DNA of 64,000 nucleotides from Zanthoxylum bungeanum (GCA_019454045.1 SKCR01023741.1:1-64000), one strand, 5' to 3'. Numbered from the stretch's first letter, positions 33,640-47,033 are shown. Notes: generated from the letters alone by a model not told the origin. Translations and numbers: made by a program.

Positions 33640-34944
33640 ATGGCAACCTCGAAGGTGACATTGAAGCTTCTGATCAACAAAACAGAAGGCAAAGTTCTGT
33701 TTGCAGAAGCCAACAAAGAATTTGTAGATTTCCTCTTCCACATTCTCTCAATGCCCATTGGCTCTATCGTCAATCAGCTTGCGAAAAACAAAAACATGGT
33801 GGGTTGTCTTGGTGAACTTTATCAAAGCATTGAAGCTCTAAGTGACACCTACATGCTTTCAAACCAAAACAAGAACTCAGTTCTAAATCCCAAATCTCCA
33901 TTATGTCCCTCTCAAATCCTTCTTTTGCAGCAGCCTGACGATGACAATGAACCAAAGGTTAAGATATATTACACGTGCTCTACTCATTACTGTAGTAGTA
34001 GTAACTCGGATGTGGCTGATACTCCGAACAGGCCTTGCCGTGGTTGCCATGGAAGAATGAATAAGGAGCTGACATTTGTTTCTACGGATCCGGCGGGCAC
34101 AACCACGGCGGCGGCTGAGAGAGGGTTTGTTAAAGATGCGGTGATTTACATGGTGATGGATAATTTAGAGGTGAAGGCCATGTCTACTATCTCCTGTATT
34201 ACTTTGATCAACAAATTTAATGTGAAGGATCTCGGTTCACTTGAGGAGAGGATTGTCGATTTTGGCCTTCATGAGGTATGTAATTAACATGTTCATCATA
34301 TAATATGTTTCCCGTACCAAAATGGTTAATTCATTTTTTATGCTCATGAAATATGGAGGAAATACCTGTTTAGTGCCTATATTTTGAGATTAATGTCTAT
34401 TTAATTCATATATTTTCAAAAATATCATAAGACACCTTAAAAGTTAAGTTAAAAGTACTTATATTATTAGGGAAATTAATAAATATCTGTTTAATCCTTA
34501 TATTTTTAAAAAATATTTATTTAGTCCCTAAATACTTATTTAAGTTAAAAGTTATATTTATGAGATTTTTTAGTAACACCATTCCAATGTTTGACTGATA
34601 GAAAATGTACAAGGTGCCTTATTCTTATAATTAAGTTTTGAAAAAGTAAATTTTTAACTATAACAGAACTAATTGCAATAATGTTTTGAAATATTTTTCA
34701 AAAAATAAAAATTAAATTAATATTTAACCAAAAATATAAGGATTAAATGGGAATTTACCTTATATTATTATTATTTCATTCTCATTTGTTTGAGATTATA
34801 TTTGTGTTTATAATAGTAATCTGAAGCTTTTTTTTTTTTTTAATTGATGGTTGGTTTACTGGTCAGAGTTTAATGCTGCTGAAGGCATCAATGGACAGCA
34901 AGAATGTTCTGACAAGTATTTTCCTTGGGAAAATAGAAGCATAA
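33640..34944 (+). CDS. DUF674 family protein, intact copy 2 (two exons)
   Basis: Exon 1 is 33640-34275 (212 codons, donor GAG|GTATGT) and exon 2 is 34867-34944 (25 codons plus TAA, acceptor GGTCAG), for 237 aa. It is the tandem duplicate of the gene at 29800: the same start MATSKVTLKLLINKTEGK (one serine fewer) and the same blocks VLFAEANKEFVDFLFHIL, MVGCLGELYQSIEALSD, CRGCHGRMNKELTF, GFVKDAVIYMVMDNLEVKAM and LGSLEERIVDFGLHE. The end is LTSIFLGKIEA. Differences gather in the middle (TCSTHYCSSSNSDVADTP against TCSSQRSSSCRSYVTDTP), while the N-terminal third is nearly identical. The promoter-proximal 100 bp are also nearly identical, so both copies may be expressed alike. Function unknown. Confidence 0.92.
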
Positions 34945-35987
34945 AATTTCAAGGTTTTTTTTTTTAATAGTCTTCAATGGAAAGCAAGCTTGCTGTGGTC
35001 TGTTTTAATATATAGTATTTAAGGTTTTTTATTTGATATTAAAATAAATTAAATCAATTTTAATTTAATAATAAAAATGAAATTCTCATCATTGGACCTC
35101 AATAATATTTGCAATTGTTTAACACAAATTCACATATTGATAATACACAATAATTATTTGGTAATAACATGTCTGATACTAACAAATTATTACTATATAC
35201 TTGTAACATTCAAATCTAATAAGGGTGCTGTAAACAAAATTTTATGTCATCTACTTCTTTTAGCTTTTGGTTTTAATTTTTTTTTTTTTTTTTTTTGGGA
35301 GTAAACCTGAAGAATACAATTGAATCATATTTAACGAAGAGATTCTAAAACCCTTAATTTGTTTTAGAAATGTTGACGGTTGTTTTTCATTACAGGGTAA
35401 TTCCGTAAAATCATTACTCGAACAAATCTCCCTCTAACAATGAATTTGTTTGGTTTGTTGGGCACCAAAAACAAATTCGGCATACAAACTCGAAAACACA
35501 CAGATATGAACATAAGATTTAACGTTGTTCGACGGAATGGATCTAACTGATGTCGTCCACAGATGCAAAAGAAATAATATCTTTATTAGGAGATCGGGTC
35601 TAACCGACCTGCCTTAACTCTTGCTTACATTTGGCATTTTTCTCTCTTTTACAAGTTATGCGTGAGAAAAATTAGCTAACATTTATAATAAGTTCTCAAC
35701 CCATTTATATAGTGCGTCTAAACCTACTATTCCGCCAATTTGTGACGTCAGTCACATCACAAAGTCATTATTGCGTAGGTTCTCTTCCCCAATCACCATA
35801 CAAATAATAGCTTAGCCGCCTGACACCGCTACTTTCTGCCATCTGAACTTCATTAATTCACTTATTCTTGGTAAATGTTACACACTCTGCCCACGTGTCA
35901 GCTTGTATTCCAACCACTCCTACGCGGTTGCGTGTGTCAATGGATAAACCTGAAACCCTACTTCAGCTCATCAGTCGTTGGCCTACT

Positions 35988-37972
35988 TGTAACACCCCAA
36001 ATAAATTTTCGGACTAAATTATTAAGTTTGTGGAAATTGGAAGTTAAAATGCGGTTAAGGTCAAGTTTAGGGTGGCAAACGAATTTTTGCCATATTAGTA
36101 TTTATTTATTTATTTTACACACACACTGTTAGCATTTACGAAAGAAAGAAAAGATAAGAAAGAAAAGATATACTAGAGATAAGAAAGAAGGAAAGAGACA
36201 GAGAGAAAGAAAGAAAAGCAGACACGAGAGAGAGAAAGAAAGAGAAAAGAAGAAAAGAGAAGCTTAGTCCCGATCCGGCCAATCCATAGCTCAAACCTGA
36301 CCGAGCCTTTAAGGAAAAGTATAGATCTCGTCGAGAGGATCATTTTGGTAGTGGTTTCATCTTGGGAAACTTCCAATTTTTGTAGATCTCGGTAAGAAAC
36401 TTTTTATGGTTTTTCTTGATTTCCCGTTGATCCGGAACTCCGATCGACGAACCGTCAGCGCCATTAGATCCGGGAGAGAGAGGGGAACGATCGGCCGTCG
36501 GAAAATTGACGATCGGACCAGCGCGTGAATCTCACGCGCGTCCTATGTGGCGGCGCGTGAGGCCCACGCGCGGCCTGGCCAATCGGCGCGTGTCCAACAC
36601 GCGCCAGACAGTGTATCCGTGCTGATTTCCCGAGTCTCCTCCGCGAATTTCAGACCATTCCGAGTAGTTTTGGACCTTCGAATCTTGATTTTCGTTAAGT
36701 TTGCGAGAACGACCGAATCACGTTTCTTGCATATTCTTTCATTTATTCTAGTTAGGATTATGTTCCTTATAGTAAATTCTTTTGTCTATTAGGTGATCGT
36801 GATACTGTAAGCAGGGACGGTCCTGCTGCATAGTTGCTTTCTCAGTAGTCAGCTCTCCAGGTGCGTGGATAAACTTGTAACATTGATGTTTTCAAAAGTA
36901 TATAGTATGTATGTTTTCTTAAATGAATTTTAAGATAATGCATTAAATGAGTTTGTTTTCAGAAAGTTTATATATTTTGCTATAAGGTATGGATCGAATA
37001 TTGATTATGTTGAAATCATGTGTTTGTGATATATGAGAAACTTGCATGATTTGAGATATATGAGCATGAATTTTGGAAATGATTTTTATGTTAGGATGCA
37101 CCCTGTACTTATATGTGCCAGATTATTGCCGTGAGATAAGATCTCATGTTGCCAGTTATTGCCGTGAGATAAGGTCTCATGTTGCCAGTTTGCTCCGGAT
37201 GCCAGTTTTGCCGTGGGGAAGCCCCATGTTGCCAGCTTTGCCGTATCTGTCATGAGGTTGTGCATATAGATGAATAAACAGATTTATCTTTACAGAGTAT
37301 TTTTGAGCAGTATGAGTTTATGAGAAATGAGATTTATGATTTGAGTTTTATGAGAAATGAGTTTATGAGAAATGAGATTTATGATTTGAGTTTTATGAGA
37401 AATGAGTTTATGAGAAATGAGATTTATGAAATGAGTTTATGAGAAATGAGATTTACGATTTCAAGTAAATGTTTGAGATATCGATTTACAGCTTATGTAT
37501 TTTTATATTATGAAAGACTTGTTCGATCCACTTTGTTACTTGATTATCCACGGCACTGAGCTGTGATCCATTGCACTAAGCGTGAGCTTACCCCCCATTC
37601 CTTAACATTTCAGGTTTAGCAGATTAGTAGATCGTTCTTTCATCTGCTGTTTCGTCATCATTCCAGCCAGTAGAGAAAAGGTTGTGCCAACAGTAGAGTG
37701 TCTTTATTATGTTTTGAGACTGTATTTCTAGATATGTATTTCTTGGGAGAATTTGTGTTGTGGTTATAGGCATTGAGCCTTTATTTGTTACTGATGATGT
37801 TGTATTTTCCTTTATGGATATTTATTTGAGTTGGATCATGGAGATCCTAGTTTTATGATGAGATTTTATTTTTCAGTTTAGATTTTTCCTTGTATTTGGA
37901 GGATTAGTCCATATTACAGGGGAAACTTTGCCAGTTTCTAGTCTCCGTCTCACCCCTACCCTACCTAAGGGG
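35988..37972 (+). repeat. Gypsy LTR block, U3 type A
   Basis: Starts TGTAACACCCCAAATAAATT and runs through the full LTR to CCTAAGGGGAC, where the last bases (GGGTGTGACA) are replaced by ACATAGGGATG and a 50-bp remnant of the element's internal 3' end (FRGRN-type line 'atttcgaggacgaaattttt' and a polypurine tract AAGGAGGGTGAAA at 38013-38025). Confidence 0.8.
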
Positions 37973-38025
37973 ACACATAGGGATGAAGAAATTTCGAGGA
38001 CGAAATTTTTATAAGGAGGGTGAAA

Positions 38026-40438
38026 TGTAACATCCCAGATTTTCGGGACTGTTTTAGGAGATTCCCAGACTGACGATATAGTCTTGGAATAGAATGATAA
38101 TGAATAATAAGTGTTTTAGTGATGGAATATGGATCAGAATAATATGAAATGAATATTCGTCGCGTTGGAAAGCGCGTGGGGACCAAAAATCAGTTACGTG
38201 ATTTTTACTATATGCGTATAGTTTACAATTTTGGCATGATTTAGCAAACGAACTCCGATCGAGTTGATTCTTGGACCATCAGACTCGTTTTTCCGAGACG
38301 ACAACTTTCGTGTTGAACACATTTTGAGAATCGCATGAGAAGGGCTTCGAAAGTGAAGATTTCCGAAAATATCCTTATTAGTGGGGACATATTAGTAATT
38401 TCCGGAATTAGATATTTTTATTATTATTATTATTTATTATTATTCAGCATATACAGAACAAAAAAAAAAAAAAAGAGTTACAGAGAGCAAGAAAACGTGA
38501 AGAGAGAGAGAAGGAGAGAGGGAGTGGCGCCGGTGGCTTCCGGCCTGCCTCACGCCGGCGGACCACCACCGGCAGGTTCGTCCGGCGAAGGGGAGTAGTC
38601 CGGTGGCCGGCGCCGACGCTTAGGGTCGCCGGAATCAGCGCAGGAAGGGGGAGAAGGTCGCGCACTTGGATCGTCCGATCCCGGCTCGTCGCTTCGTTTC
38701 ATGAGCCGTGCCACCTACCAAATCGAAGCTCTCGGAGAGTACTACGAGTATGCGGTATCGATTTCGCCGAACAGCGGCCGGTTGCACGCGAAATGAGGAG
38801 AGAAGCGTCGGTGAACAGTAAACCCGCGATGAACAGTAACTCCGATCGAAATTTCGATCGCACCAGCGCGTTCGTATGGCCGTAGGGAGTCTGAATATGA
38901 CCTCGAAATTTCGGTACGACTCTCCGTTAGAATTTTGTTATTTTAAAGTTTATAGTTTTATATTCGGATGTTTCCAGTAGTTCCTTAGTGTAACGAATTA
39001 GCATGAGATGAATTGGGTATGTTTTAATATGTTTAATCGATAAATGTGGTAGAATCTGGGGAGAAACAGATTAGATTTGATCGATCCGGTAGAATTAGCG
39101 AGTTTCCGGTAATACGGAATTTCTCGTGCGATTGAGCGTAGATGACCGTAACCATGGTTAAGATGTAAATATGATATTGCGAGGGTATTTAAGTCTTTCT
39201 GGATAGGTTCGGAGGATTCGTAAGTTTACGAGAGCAACCGAACCACGTTTCTCGCATATTCTTTCATCTATTCTAGTTAGGATTATCTTCCTTATCGTAA
39301 ATTCTTTTATCTCTATAGGTGATCGTGATACCGTAAGCAGGGCGGTCCTGGTGCCTAGTTCCTTTCTCAGTAGTCAGCTCTCCAGGTGCGTGGATAAACT
39401 TGTAACATTGATGTTTTCAAAAGTATATAGTATGTATGTTTTCTTAATGAATTTTAAAGGTAATGCATTAAATGAGTTTGTTTTTAGAAAGTTTATATTT
39501 TTGCTATAAGGTATGGATCGAATATTGATTATGTTGAAATCATGTGTTGTGATATATGAGAAACTTGCATGATTTGATATATATGAGCAGGATTTTGGAA
39601 ATGATTTTTATGTTAGGATGCACCCCGTGTACTTATATGTGCCAGATTATTGCCGTGAGATAAGGTCTCATGTTGCCAGTTATTGCCGTGAGATAAGGTC
39701 TCATGTTGCCAGTTTGCTCCGGATGCCAGTTTTGGGGAAGCCGTGGGAAGCCCCATGTTGCCAGCTTTGCCATATTGTCATGAGGTTGTGCATATAGATG
39801 AAAAACAGATTTATCTTTACAAGTATTTTTGAGCAGTATGAGCTTTATAGAAATGAGATTTATGATTTCAGTCTTTGAGAAATGAGATTTATGATTTCAA
39901 TCAAGCAAATGTTGAATCTATTGATTTACAGCTTATGTATTTATTTATTATATTATGAAAGACTTGTTCGATCCACCTTGTTACTTGATTATCCACGGCA
40001 CTAAGCTGTGATCCATTGCACTAAGCGTGAGCTTACCCCCCATTCCTTAACATTTCCTTAACATTCATTTAGCAGATTAGTAGATCGTTCCTTTCATCTG
40101 CTGTTCGTCATCATTCCACATTCCAGTAGTAAGAAAGTTGTGTGCCAACAGTAGAGTGTCTTTGTTATGTTTTGAGACTATATTTCTAGATATGTATTTC
40201 TTGGAGAATTTGTTATGTGATTATAGGCATTGAGCCTTAATTGATTCTGAGGTTATTGTGTTTCCCTTTATTGATATTTGTTGAGTAATCATGGAGATCC
40301 TAGTTTTAATGATGAGATTTTATTTTTCAGTTTAGATTTTTCCTTGTATTTGGAGGATTAGTCCATATTACAGGGGATACTCTGCCAGTTTCTAGTCTCC
40401 GTCTCACCCCTACCCTACCTAAGGGGACGGGTGTGACA
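38026..40438 (+). repeat. Gypsy LTR block, U3 type B
   Basis: Starts TGTAACATCCCAGATTTTCG and shares nothing obvious with type A in its first kilobase, but from 'aggtgatcgtgataccgtaa' (39318) to the end GGGTGTGACA it follows the same sequence as type A. 2413 bp. Confidence 0.78.
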
Positions 40439-40456
40439 TTCTCTGATACCATTAAA
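40439..40456 (-). other. 18-bp palindrome centre carrying a tRNA-Met primer site
   Basis: On the minus strand it reads TTTAATGGTATCAGAGAA, i.e. TGGTATCAGAGA after an LTR end. It separates two LTRs in opposite orientation. Confidence 0.7.
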
Positions 40457-42448
40457 TGTCACACCCGTCCCCTTAGGTAGAGTAGGGGTGAGACGGAGAC
40501 TAGAAACTGGCAGAGTTTCCCCTGTAATATGGACTAATCCTCCAAATACGGAAAAAAATCTAAACTGAAAAATAAAATCTCATCATAAAACTAGGATCTC
40601 CATGATCCTACTCAACATAATATCCAAAAAGAAGATACAACATCCTCAGTATCAAATAATAGCTCAATGCCCAACATCACATAACAAATTCTCCCAAGAA
40701 AATACATGTCTAGAAATACACTCTCAAAACATAACAAGACACTCTACTGTTGGCACAACCTTTTCTCTACTGGCTGGAATGATGACGAAACAGCAGATGA
40801 AGAACGATCTACTAATCTGCTAAACCTGAAATGTTAAGGAATGGGGGGTAAGCTCACGCTTAGTGCAATGGATCACAGCTCAGTGCCGTGGATATCAAGT
40901 AACAAAGTGGATCGAAAAGTCTTTCATAATATAAATAAATACATAGCTGTAAATCGATATCTCAAACATTTACTTGAAATCGTAAATCTCATTTCTCATA
41001 AAACTCAATCATAAATCTCATTTCTCATAAACTCATTTCTCTCATAAAACTCAAATCATAAATCTCATTTCTCATAAACTCATTTCTCATAAAACTCAAA
41101 TCATAATCTCATTTCTCATAAAACTCATACTGCTCAAAAATACTCTCTGTAAAGATAAATCTGTTTATTCATCTATATGCACAACCTCATGACAAATACG
41201 ACAAAGCTGGCAACATGGGGCTTCCCCACGGCAAAACTGGCATCCGGAGCAAACTGGCAACATGAGACCTTATCTCACGGCAATAACTGGCAACATGAGA
41301 CCTTATCTCACGGCAATAATCTGGCACATATAAGTACACGGGGTGCATCCTAACATAAAAATCATTTCCAATTCATGCTCATATATCTCAAATCATGCAA
41401 GTTTCTCATATATCACAAACACTTGATTTCAACATAATCAATATTCGATCCATACCTTATAGCAAATATATAAACTTTCTGAAAACAAACTCATTTAATG
41501 CATTATCTTAAAATTCATTTAAGAAAACATACATACTATATACTTTTGAAAACATCAATGTTACAAGTTTATCCACGCACCTGGAGAGCTGACTACTGAG
41601 AAAGCAACTATGCAGCAGGACCGTCCCTACTTACAGTATCACGATCACCTAATAGACAAAAGAATTTACTATAAGGAACATAATCCTAACTAGAATAAAT
41701 GAAAGAATATGCAAGAAACGTGATTCGGTCGTTCTTGCAAACTTAACGAAAATCAAGATTCGGAGGTCCAAAACTACTCGGAATGGTCTGAAATTCGCGG
41801 AGGAGACTCGGGAAATCAGCACGGATACACTGTCTGGCGCGTGGTGGACACGCGCCGATTGGCCAGGCCGCGCGTGGGCCTCACGCCCGCCATAGGACGC
41901 GCGTGAGCTTCACGCGCCGTACCGATCGCAATTTTCCGACGGCCGAGCGTTCCCCTCTCTCTCCCGGATCTAATGGCGCTGACGGTTCGTCGATCGAGTT
42001 CCGGATCAACGGGAAATCAAGAAAAACCATAAAAAGTTTCTTACCGAGATCTCTACAAAATTGGAAGTTTCCCAAGATGAAACCACTACCAAAATGATCC
42101 TCTCGACGAGATCTATACTTTTCCTTAAAGGCTCGGTCGGGTTTGAGCTATGGATTGGCCGGATCGGGACTAAGCTTCTCTTTTCTTCTTTTCTCTTTCT
42201 TTCTCTCCTCTCGTGTCTGCTTTTCTTTCTTTCTCTCTGTCTCTTTCCTTCTTTCTTATCTCTAGTATATCTTTTCTTTCTTTCTTTTCTTTCTTTCGTA
42301 AATGCTAACAGTGTGTGTGTAAAATAAATAAATAAATACTAATATGGCAAAAATTCGTTTGCCACCCTAACTTGACCTTAACCGCATTTTAACTTCCAAT
42401 TTCCACAAACTTAATAATTTAGTCCGAAAATTTATTTGGGGTGTTACA
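40457..42448 (-). repeat. Gypsy LTR block, minus, U3 type A
   Basis: Complete LTR in reverse (TGTCACACCCGTCCCC to GGGGTGTTACA). On its own strand it is preceded by the pol end and polypurine tract (42449-42470) and followed by a primer binding site, so it serves as 3' LTR on one side and 5' LTR on the other. Confidence 0.8.
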
Positions 42449-42484
42449 ACTCTCTCCCCCTAAAAAGAATTTCGTCCTCGAAAT

Positions 42485-42975
42485 TCACATACCAGATGGT
42501 GGAAATAAATGAGGATATTTATTCCTCATGTCTTCCTCACGCTCCCAAGTTGCTTCTGCCTTCGAGTGTTTACCCCATAGAACTTTCACCAATGCAATCG
42601 TCATGTTTCTCAACTGTCTCAACTCTCTAGCTAGAATTCTCACTGGTTCCTCAGCATATGTCAAGTCTTCTCTCAATTCAACTGGTTGCTCCTGCAAAAT
42701 ATGAGAAGGATCTGATCTGTACTTCCTCAACATGGACACGTGGAAAACATTGTGAATCTTTGACAATTCCTGTGGCAATGCTAATCTGTAGGCAACTGGT
42801 CCAATTCGCTCCACGATCTCATACGGCCCAATAAACCGAGGACTCAATTTCCCTTTCTTGCCAAATCTCATGACACTCTTCCAAGGAGAAATCTTCAAAA
42901 ATACCTTATCTCCCACCTGATACTCGATGTCCTTCCTTTTTAGATCTGCGTAACTCTTCTGTCTATGAGCATTAA
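42485..42975 (-). pseudogene. Integrase C-terminal end of gypsy pol
   Basis: Open on the minus strand from AHRQKSYADLKRKDIEYQVGD (about 42975) through VFLKISPWKSVMRFGKKGKL, FIGPYEIVERIGPVAYRLAL, IHNVFHVSMLRKYRSDPSHI to VKVLWGKHSKAEATWERE and PHLFPPSGM-stop. This is the integrase tail with the chromodomain-like end typical of plant chromoviruses. The rest of pol is missing; upstream the sequence breaks into an LTR piece at 42976. Confidence 0.88.
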
Positions 42976-43534
42976 ATACAAGGAAAAATCTAAACTGAAA
43001 AATAAAATCTCATCATAAAACTAGGATCTCCATGATCCAACTCAACATAATATCCATAAAGGAAATACAATAACCTCAGTATCAATTAAAGGCTCAATGC
43101 CTAACATTAGACAACAAATTCTTCCAAGAAAATACATAACAAAGACACTCTACTGTTGGCACAACCTTTTCTCTACTGGCAGGAATGATGACGAAACAGC
43201 AGATGAAAGAACGATCTGTCGGGTTTGAGCTATGGATTGGCCGGATCGGGAGTAAGCTTCTCTTTTCTTCTTTTCTCTTTCTTTCTCTCTCTCATGTCTG
43301 CTTTTCTTTCTTTTCTCTCGTGTCTCTTTCTTTCTTTTTTTATCTCTAGTATATCTTTTCTTTCTTATATTTTCTTTCTTCGTAAATGCTAACAGTGTGT
43401 GTGTAAAATAAATAAATAAATACTAATATGGCAAAAATTCGTTTGCCACCCTAAACTTGACCTTAACCGCATTTTAACTTCCAATTTCCACAAACTTAAT
43501 AATTTAGTCCGAAAATTTATTTGGGGTGTTACAA
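42976..43534 (-). repeat. Internally deleted gypsy LTR, minus
   Basis: Pieces of the LTR 3' part (42976-43215) joined directly to the 5' part (43218-43534) with the middle 1.3 kb missing; ends GGGGTGTTACA. Confidence 0.75.
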
Positions 43535-44291
43535 ATAAGTATTCGGGCATTCCGACCAAAGATAGACACCATACTTGTGATAACCTCTGGTGCTGCTAAA
43601 GCTTCCTGCTGCGTCATAGCGAACACTCTGCCTTGGCTCTAGGTCTGCTAGTCTGACCACTTGGAGCAACTCTACTCTGAGCACCTGAACCTGTGTGAGC
43701 TCCAGAAGTCTGACCACGAACCCCACTCTGACTAAAATTGCCTCTGAAATTCTGAGCTGGAGGAACAACTGTCCTCTGAGTCTGTCTACTGCTAACATTA
43801 GGACAATCTCTCTTCAAGTGGCCCACTTCTCCGCACAAAAAGCAACCTTTGGTACCCAATCTGCACTCTCCAAGATGATTCTTCCCACAAATAGCACATG
43901 GTGGAAAACTTCTTTCTTGAGCTTGGCCTTGCTGACCACTAGGAATCCCACTAGATGGAGCTCTCACTGAACTCTGACTAACTGTAGGTCGACTTTGTTT
44001 CTGCGGCTGTCCAGAACTCATCTGATAACTACCACTGGGTCTTGAATCACCCCATTTCTTGCTCTGATTTCCTTCTCCAAAAGATCGATGTTCCCTGTTT
44101 CTCTTCCTTAACTGAAAATCTAGCCTAATTTGCCATTCTCTTTCTGCAAACTCTGCTTTTCTAGCAAAATCTGCCATCTCTGTCAAACTGTTCATAGGAA
44201 ATAATCTGATCCTGGATCTCAATTCTGCATTCAGACCGTTAAGAAAATGATCCATCTTGCCCTGCAGAGATGATTGCCGTGAGATAATCAT
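43535..44291 (-). pseudogene. gag and protease start of gypsy element
   Basis: Minus-strand frame of 225 codons with the gag core tail (MDHFLNGLNAELRSRIRLF, MADFARKAEFAEREW), a basic/glutamine-rich linker, and two cysteine clusters CAICGKNHLGEC and CFLCGEVGHLKRDC; the latter is a CX2CX4HX4C zinc knuckle. The annotated frame ends AECSL-stop, but another frame continues RVFAMTQQEALAAPEVITSMVSIFG, the usual start of the protease part, until an LTR cuts it off at 43534. The N-terminus of gag is missing. Confidence 0.85.
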
Positions 44292-44330
44292 GTGTTTTCC
44301 ACCTTAGGTAGAAATCTCAATCTGCACTGA

Positions 44331-46740
44331 GTATTGATTATGTTGAAATCATGTGTTTGTGATATATGAGAAACTTGCATGATTTGAGATATATGAGCAT
44401 GAATTTTGGAAATGATTTTTATGTTAGGATGCACCCCGTGTACTTATATGTGCCAGATTATTGCCGTGAGATAAGGTCTCATGTTGCCAGTTATTGCCGT
44501 GAGATAAGGTCTCATGTTGCCAGTTTGCTCCGGATGCCAGTTTTGCTGTGGGGAAGCCCCATGTTGCCAGCTTTTCCGTATTTGTCATGAGGTTGTGCAT
44601 ATAGATGAAAAACATATTTATCTTTACATAGTATTTTTGAGCAGTATGAGTTTTATGAGAAATGAGATTTATGATTTGAGTTTTATGAGAAATGAGTAGA
44701 GTAGGGGTGAGACGGAGACTAGAAACTGGCAGAGTTTCCCCAGTAATATGGACTAATCCTCCAAATACAAGGAAAAAAAATCTAAACTGAAAAATAAAAT
44801 CTCATCATAAAACTAGGATCTCCATGATCCTACTCAACATAATATTCAAAAAGAAGATACAACATCCTCAGTAACAAATAAAGGCTCATTGCCTAACATC
44901 AAAACAAATTCTCCCAAGAAATACATATCTAGAAATACAGTCTCAAAACATAATAAAGACACTCTACTGTTGGCACAACCTTTTCTCTACTGGCTGGAAT
45001 GATGACGAAACAGCAGATGAAAGAACGATCTACTAATCTGCTAAACCTGAAATGTTAAGGAATGGGGGGTAAGCTCACGCTTAGTGCAATGGATCACAGC
45101 TCAGTGCCGTGGATAATCAAGTAACAAAGTGGATCGAACAAGTCTTTCATAATGTAAGGATGCACCCAGTGTACTTATATGTGCCAGATTATTGCCATGA
45201 GATGAGGTCTCATGTTGCCAGTTATTGCCGTGAGATAAGGTCTCATGTTGCCAGTTTGCTCCGGATGCCAGTTTTGCCGTGGGGAAGCCCCATGTTGCCA
45301 GCTTTGCCGTATTTGTCATGAGGTTGTGCATATAGATGAATAAACAGATTTATCTTTACAGAATATTTTTGAGCAGTATGAGTTTTATGAGAAATGAGAT
45401 TTATGATTTGAGTTTTATGAGAAATGAGTTTATGAGAAATGAGATTTATGATTTGAGTTTTATGCGAAATGAGTTTATGAGAAATGAGATTTATGATTTG
45501 AGTTTTATGAGAAATGAGTTTATGAGAAATGAGATTTACGATTTCAAGTAAATGTTTGAGATATCGATTTACAGCTTATGTATTTATTTATATTATGAAA
45601 GACTTGTTCGATCCACTTTGTTACTTGATTATCCACGGCACTGAGCTGTGATCCATTGCACTAAGCGTGAGCTTACCCATTTCCTTAACATTTCAGGTTC
45701 ATCAGTTTAGTAGATCATCATTTCCATCTGCTTTTTCGTCATCATTTCCTGCCAGTAGAGAAAGGTTGTGCCAACAGTAGAGTGTCTTTGTTATGTTTTG
45801 AGACTGTAAATCTAAATGGAAATGATGATCTACTAAACTGCTGAACCTGAAATGTTAAGGAAAGGGGTAAGCTCACGCTTAGTGCAATGGATCACAGCTT
45901 AGTGCCGTGGATAATCAAGTAACAAAGTGGATCGAACAAGTCTTTCATAATATGAATAAATACATAAGCTGTAAATCGATATATCTCAAACATTTACTTG
46001 AAATCGTAAATCTCATTTCTCATAAACTCATTTCTCATAAAAATCAAATCATAAATCTCATTTCTCATAAAACTCAAATCATAAATCTCATTTCTCATAA
46101 AGTTCATACTGCTCAAAAATACTTTGTAAAGATAAATCTGTTTATTCATCTATATGCACAACCTCATGACAAATACGGCAAGGGGCAACATGGGGCTTCC
46201 CCACGGCAAAACTGGCATCCGGAGCAAACTGGCAACATGAGACCTTATCTCACGGCAATAATTGGCAACATGAGACCTCATCTCATGGCAATAATCTGGC
46301 ACATATAAGTACAACGGGGTGCATCCTAACATATAAATCATTTCCAAAATCCATGCTCATATATCTCAAATCATGCAAGTTTCTCATATATCACAAACAC
46401 ATGATTTCAACATAATCAATATTCGATCCATACTTTATAGCAAAAATATAAACTTTCTAAAAACAAACTCATTTAATGCATTACCTTAAAATTCATTTAA
46501 GAAAACATACATACTATATACTTTTGAAAACATCAATGTTACAAGTTTATCCACGCACCTGGTGAGCTGACTACTGAGAAAGGAACTATGCAGCAGGACC
46601 GTCCCTGCTTACGGTTTCACGATCACCTAACAGACAAAAGAATTTACTATGAGGAACATAATCATAACTAGAATAGATGAAAGAATATGCGAGAAACGTG
46701 GTTCGGTCGCTCTCGCAAACACACGAATCCTCTCTGATTC
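44331..46740. repeat. Alternating LTR fragments with palindromic joints
   Basis: Four LTR pieces in alternating orientation: 44331-44696 (+), 44697-45155 (-), 45156-45811 (+), about 45815-46740 (-). The 45156-45811 and 45815-46740 blocks share the private variant GTAGATCATCATTTCCAT / ATGGAAATGATGATCTAC, so they are an inverted duplicate of each other rather than independent copies. Confidence 0.7.
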
Positions 46741-47033
46741 TACTAATCAAACTTCATTACTATATGAAGTTTTGAGATTGTATTTCTAGACATGTATTTT
46801 CTTGGGAGAATTTGTTTTGTGGTTTTAGGCATTGAGCCTTTAATTGATATTGAAGTTATTGTGTTTCCTTTGTGGATATTATGTTGAGTTGGATCATGGA
46901 GATCCTAGTTTTATGATGATATTTTATTTTCAGTTTAGATTTTTCCTTATATTTGGAGGATTAGTCCATTTTACAGGGGAAACTCTGCCAGTTTCTAGTC
47001 TCTCGTCTCACCCCTACTCTACCTAAGGGGATG

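Larger units (their letters stand above)
32382..35370 (+). repeat. Tandem segmental duplication, copy 2
   Basis: Counterpart of 28540-31620. It contains an old SINE-like segment at about 32590-32757 ('aatggtaaaagatttaaaat' to 'ggattttcaatgtttttta') that is also present, more decayed, in copy 1 at about 28770-28895. It has a SINE of its own at 33330 that copy 1 lacks. Its right end is interrupted by an LTR inserted at 35371. Confidence 0.85.

Noticed and set aside
38470..38665. GC-richer frames on both strands (proline/alanine-rich)
   Set aside because: They lie in the U3 of an LTR, overlap a purine-rich leader, and have no family likeness.
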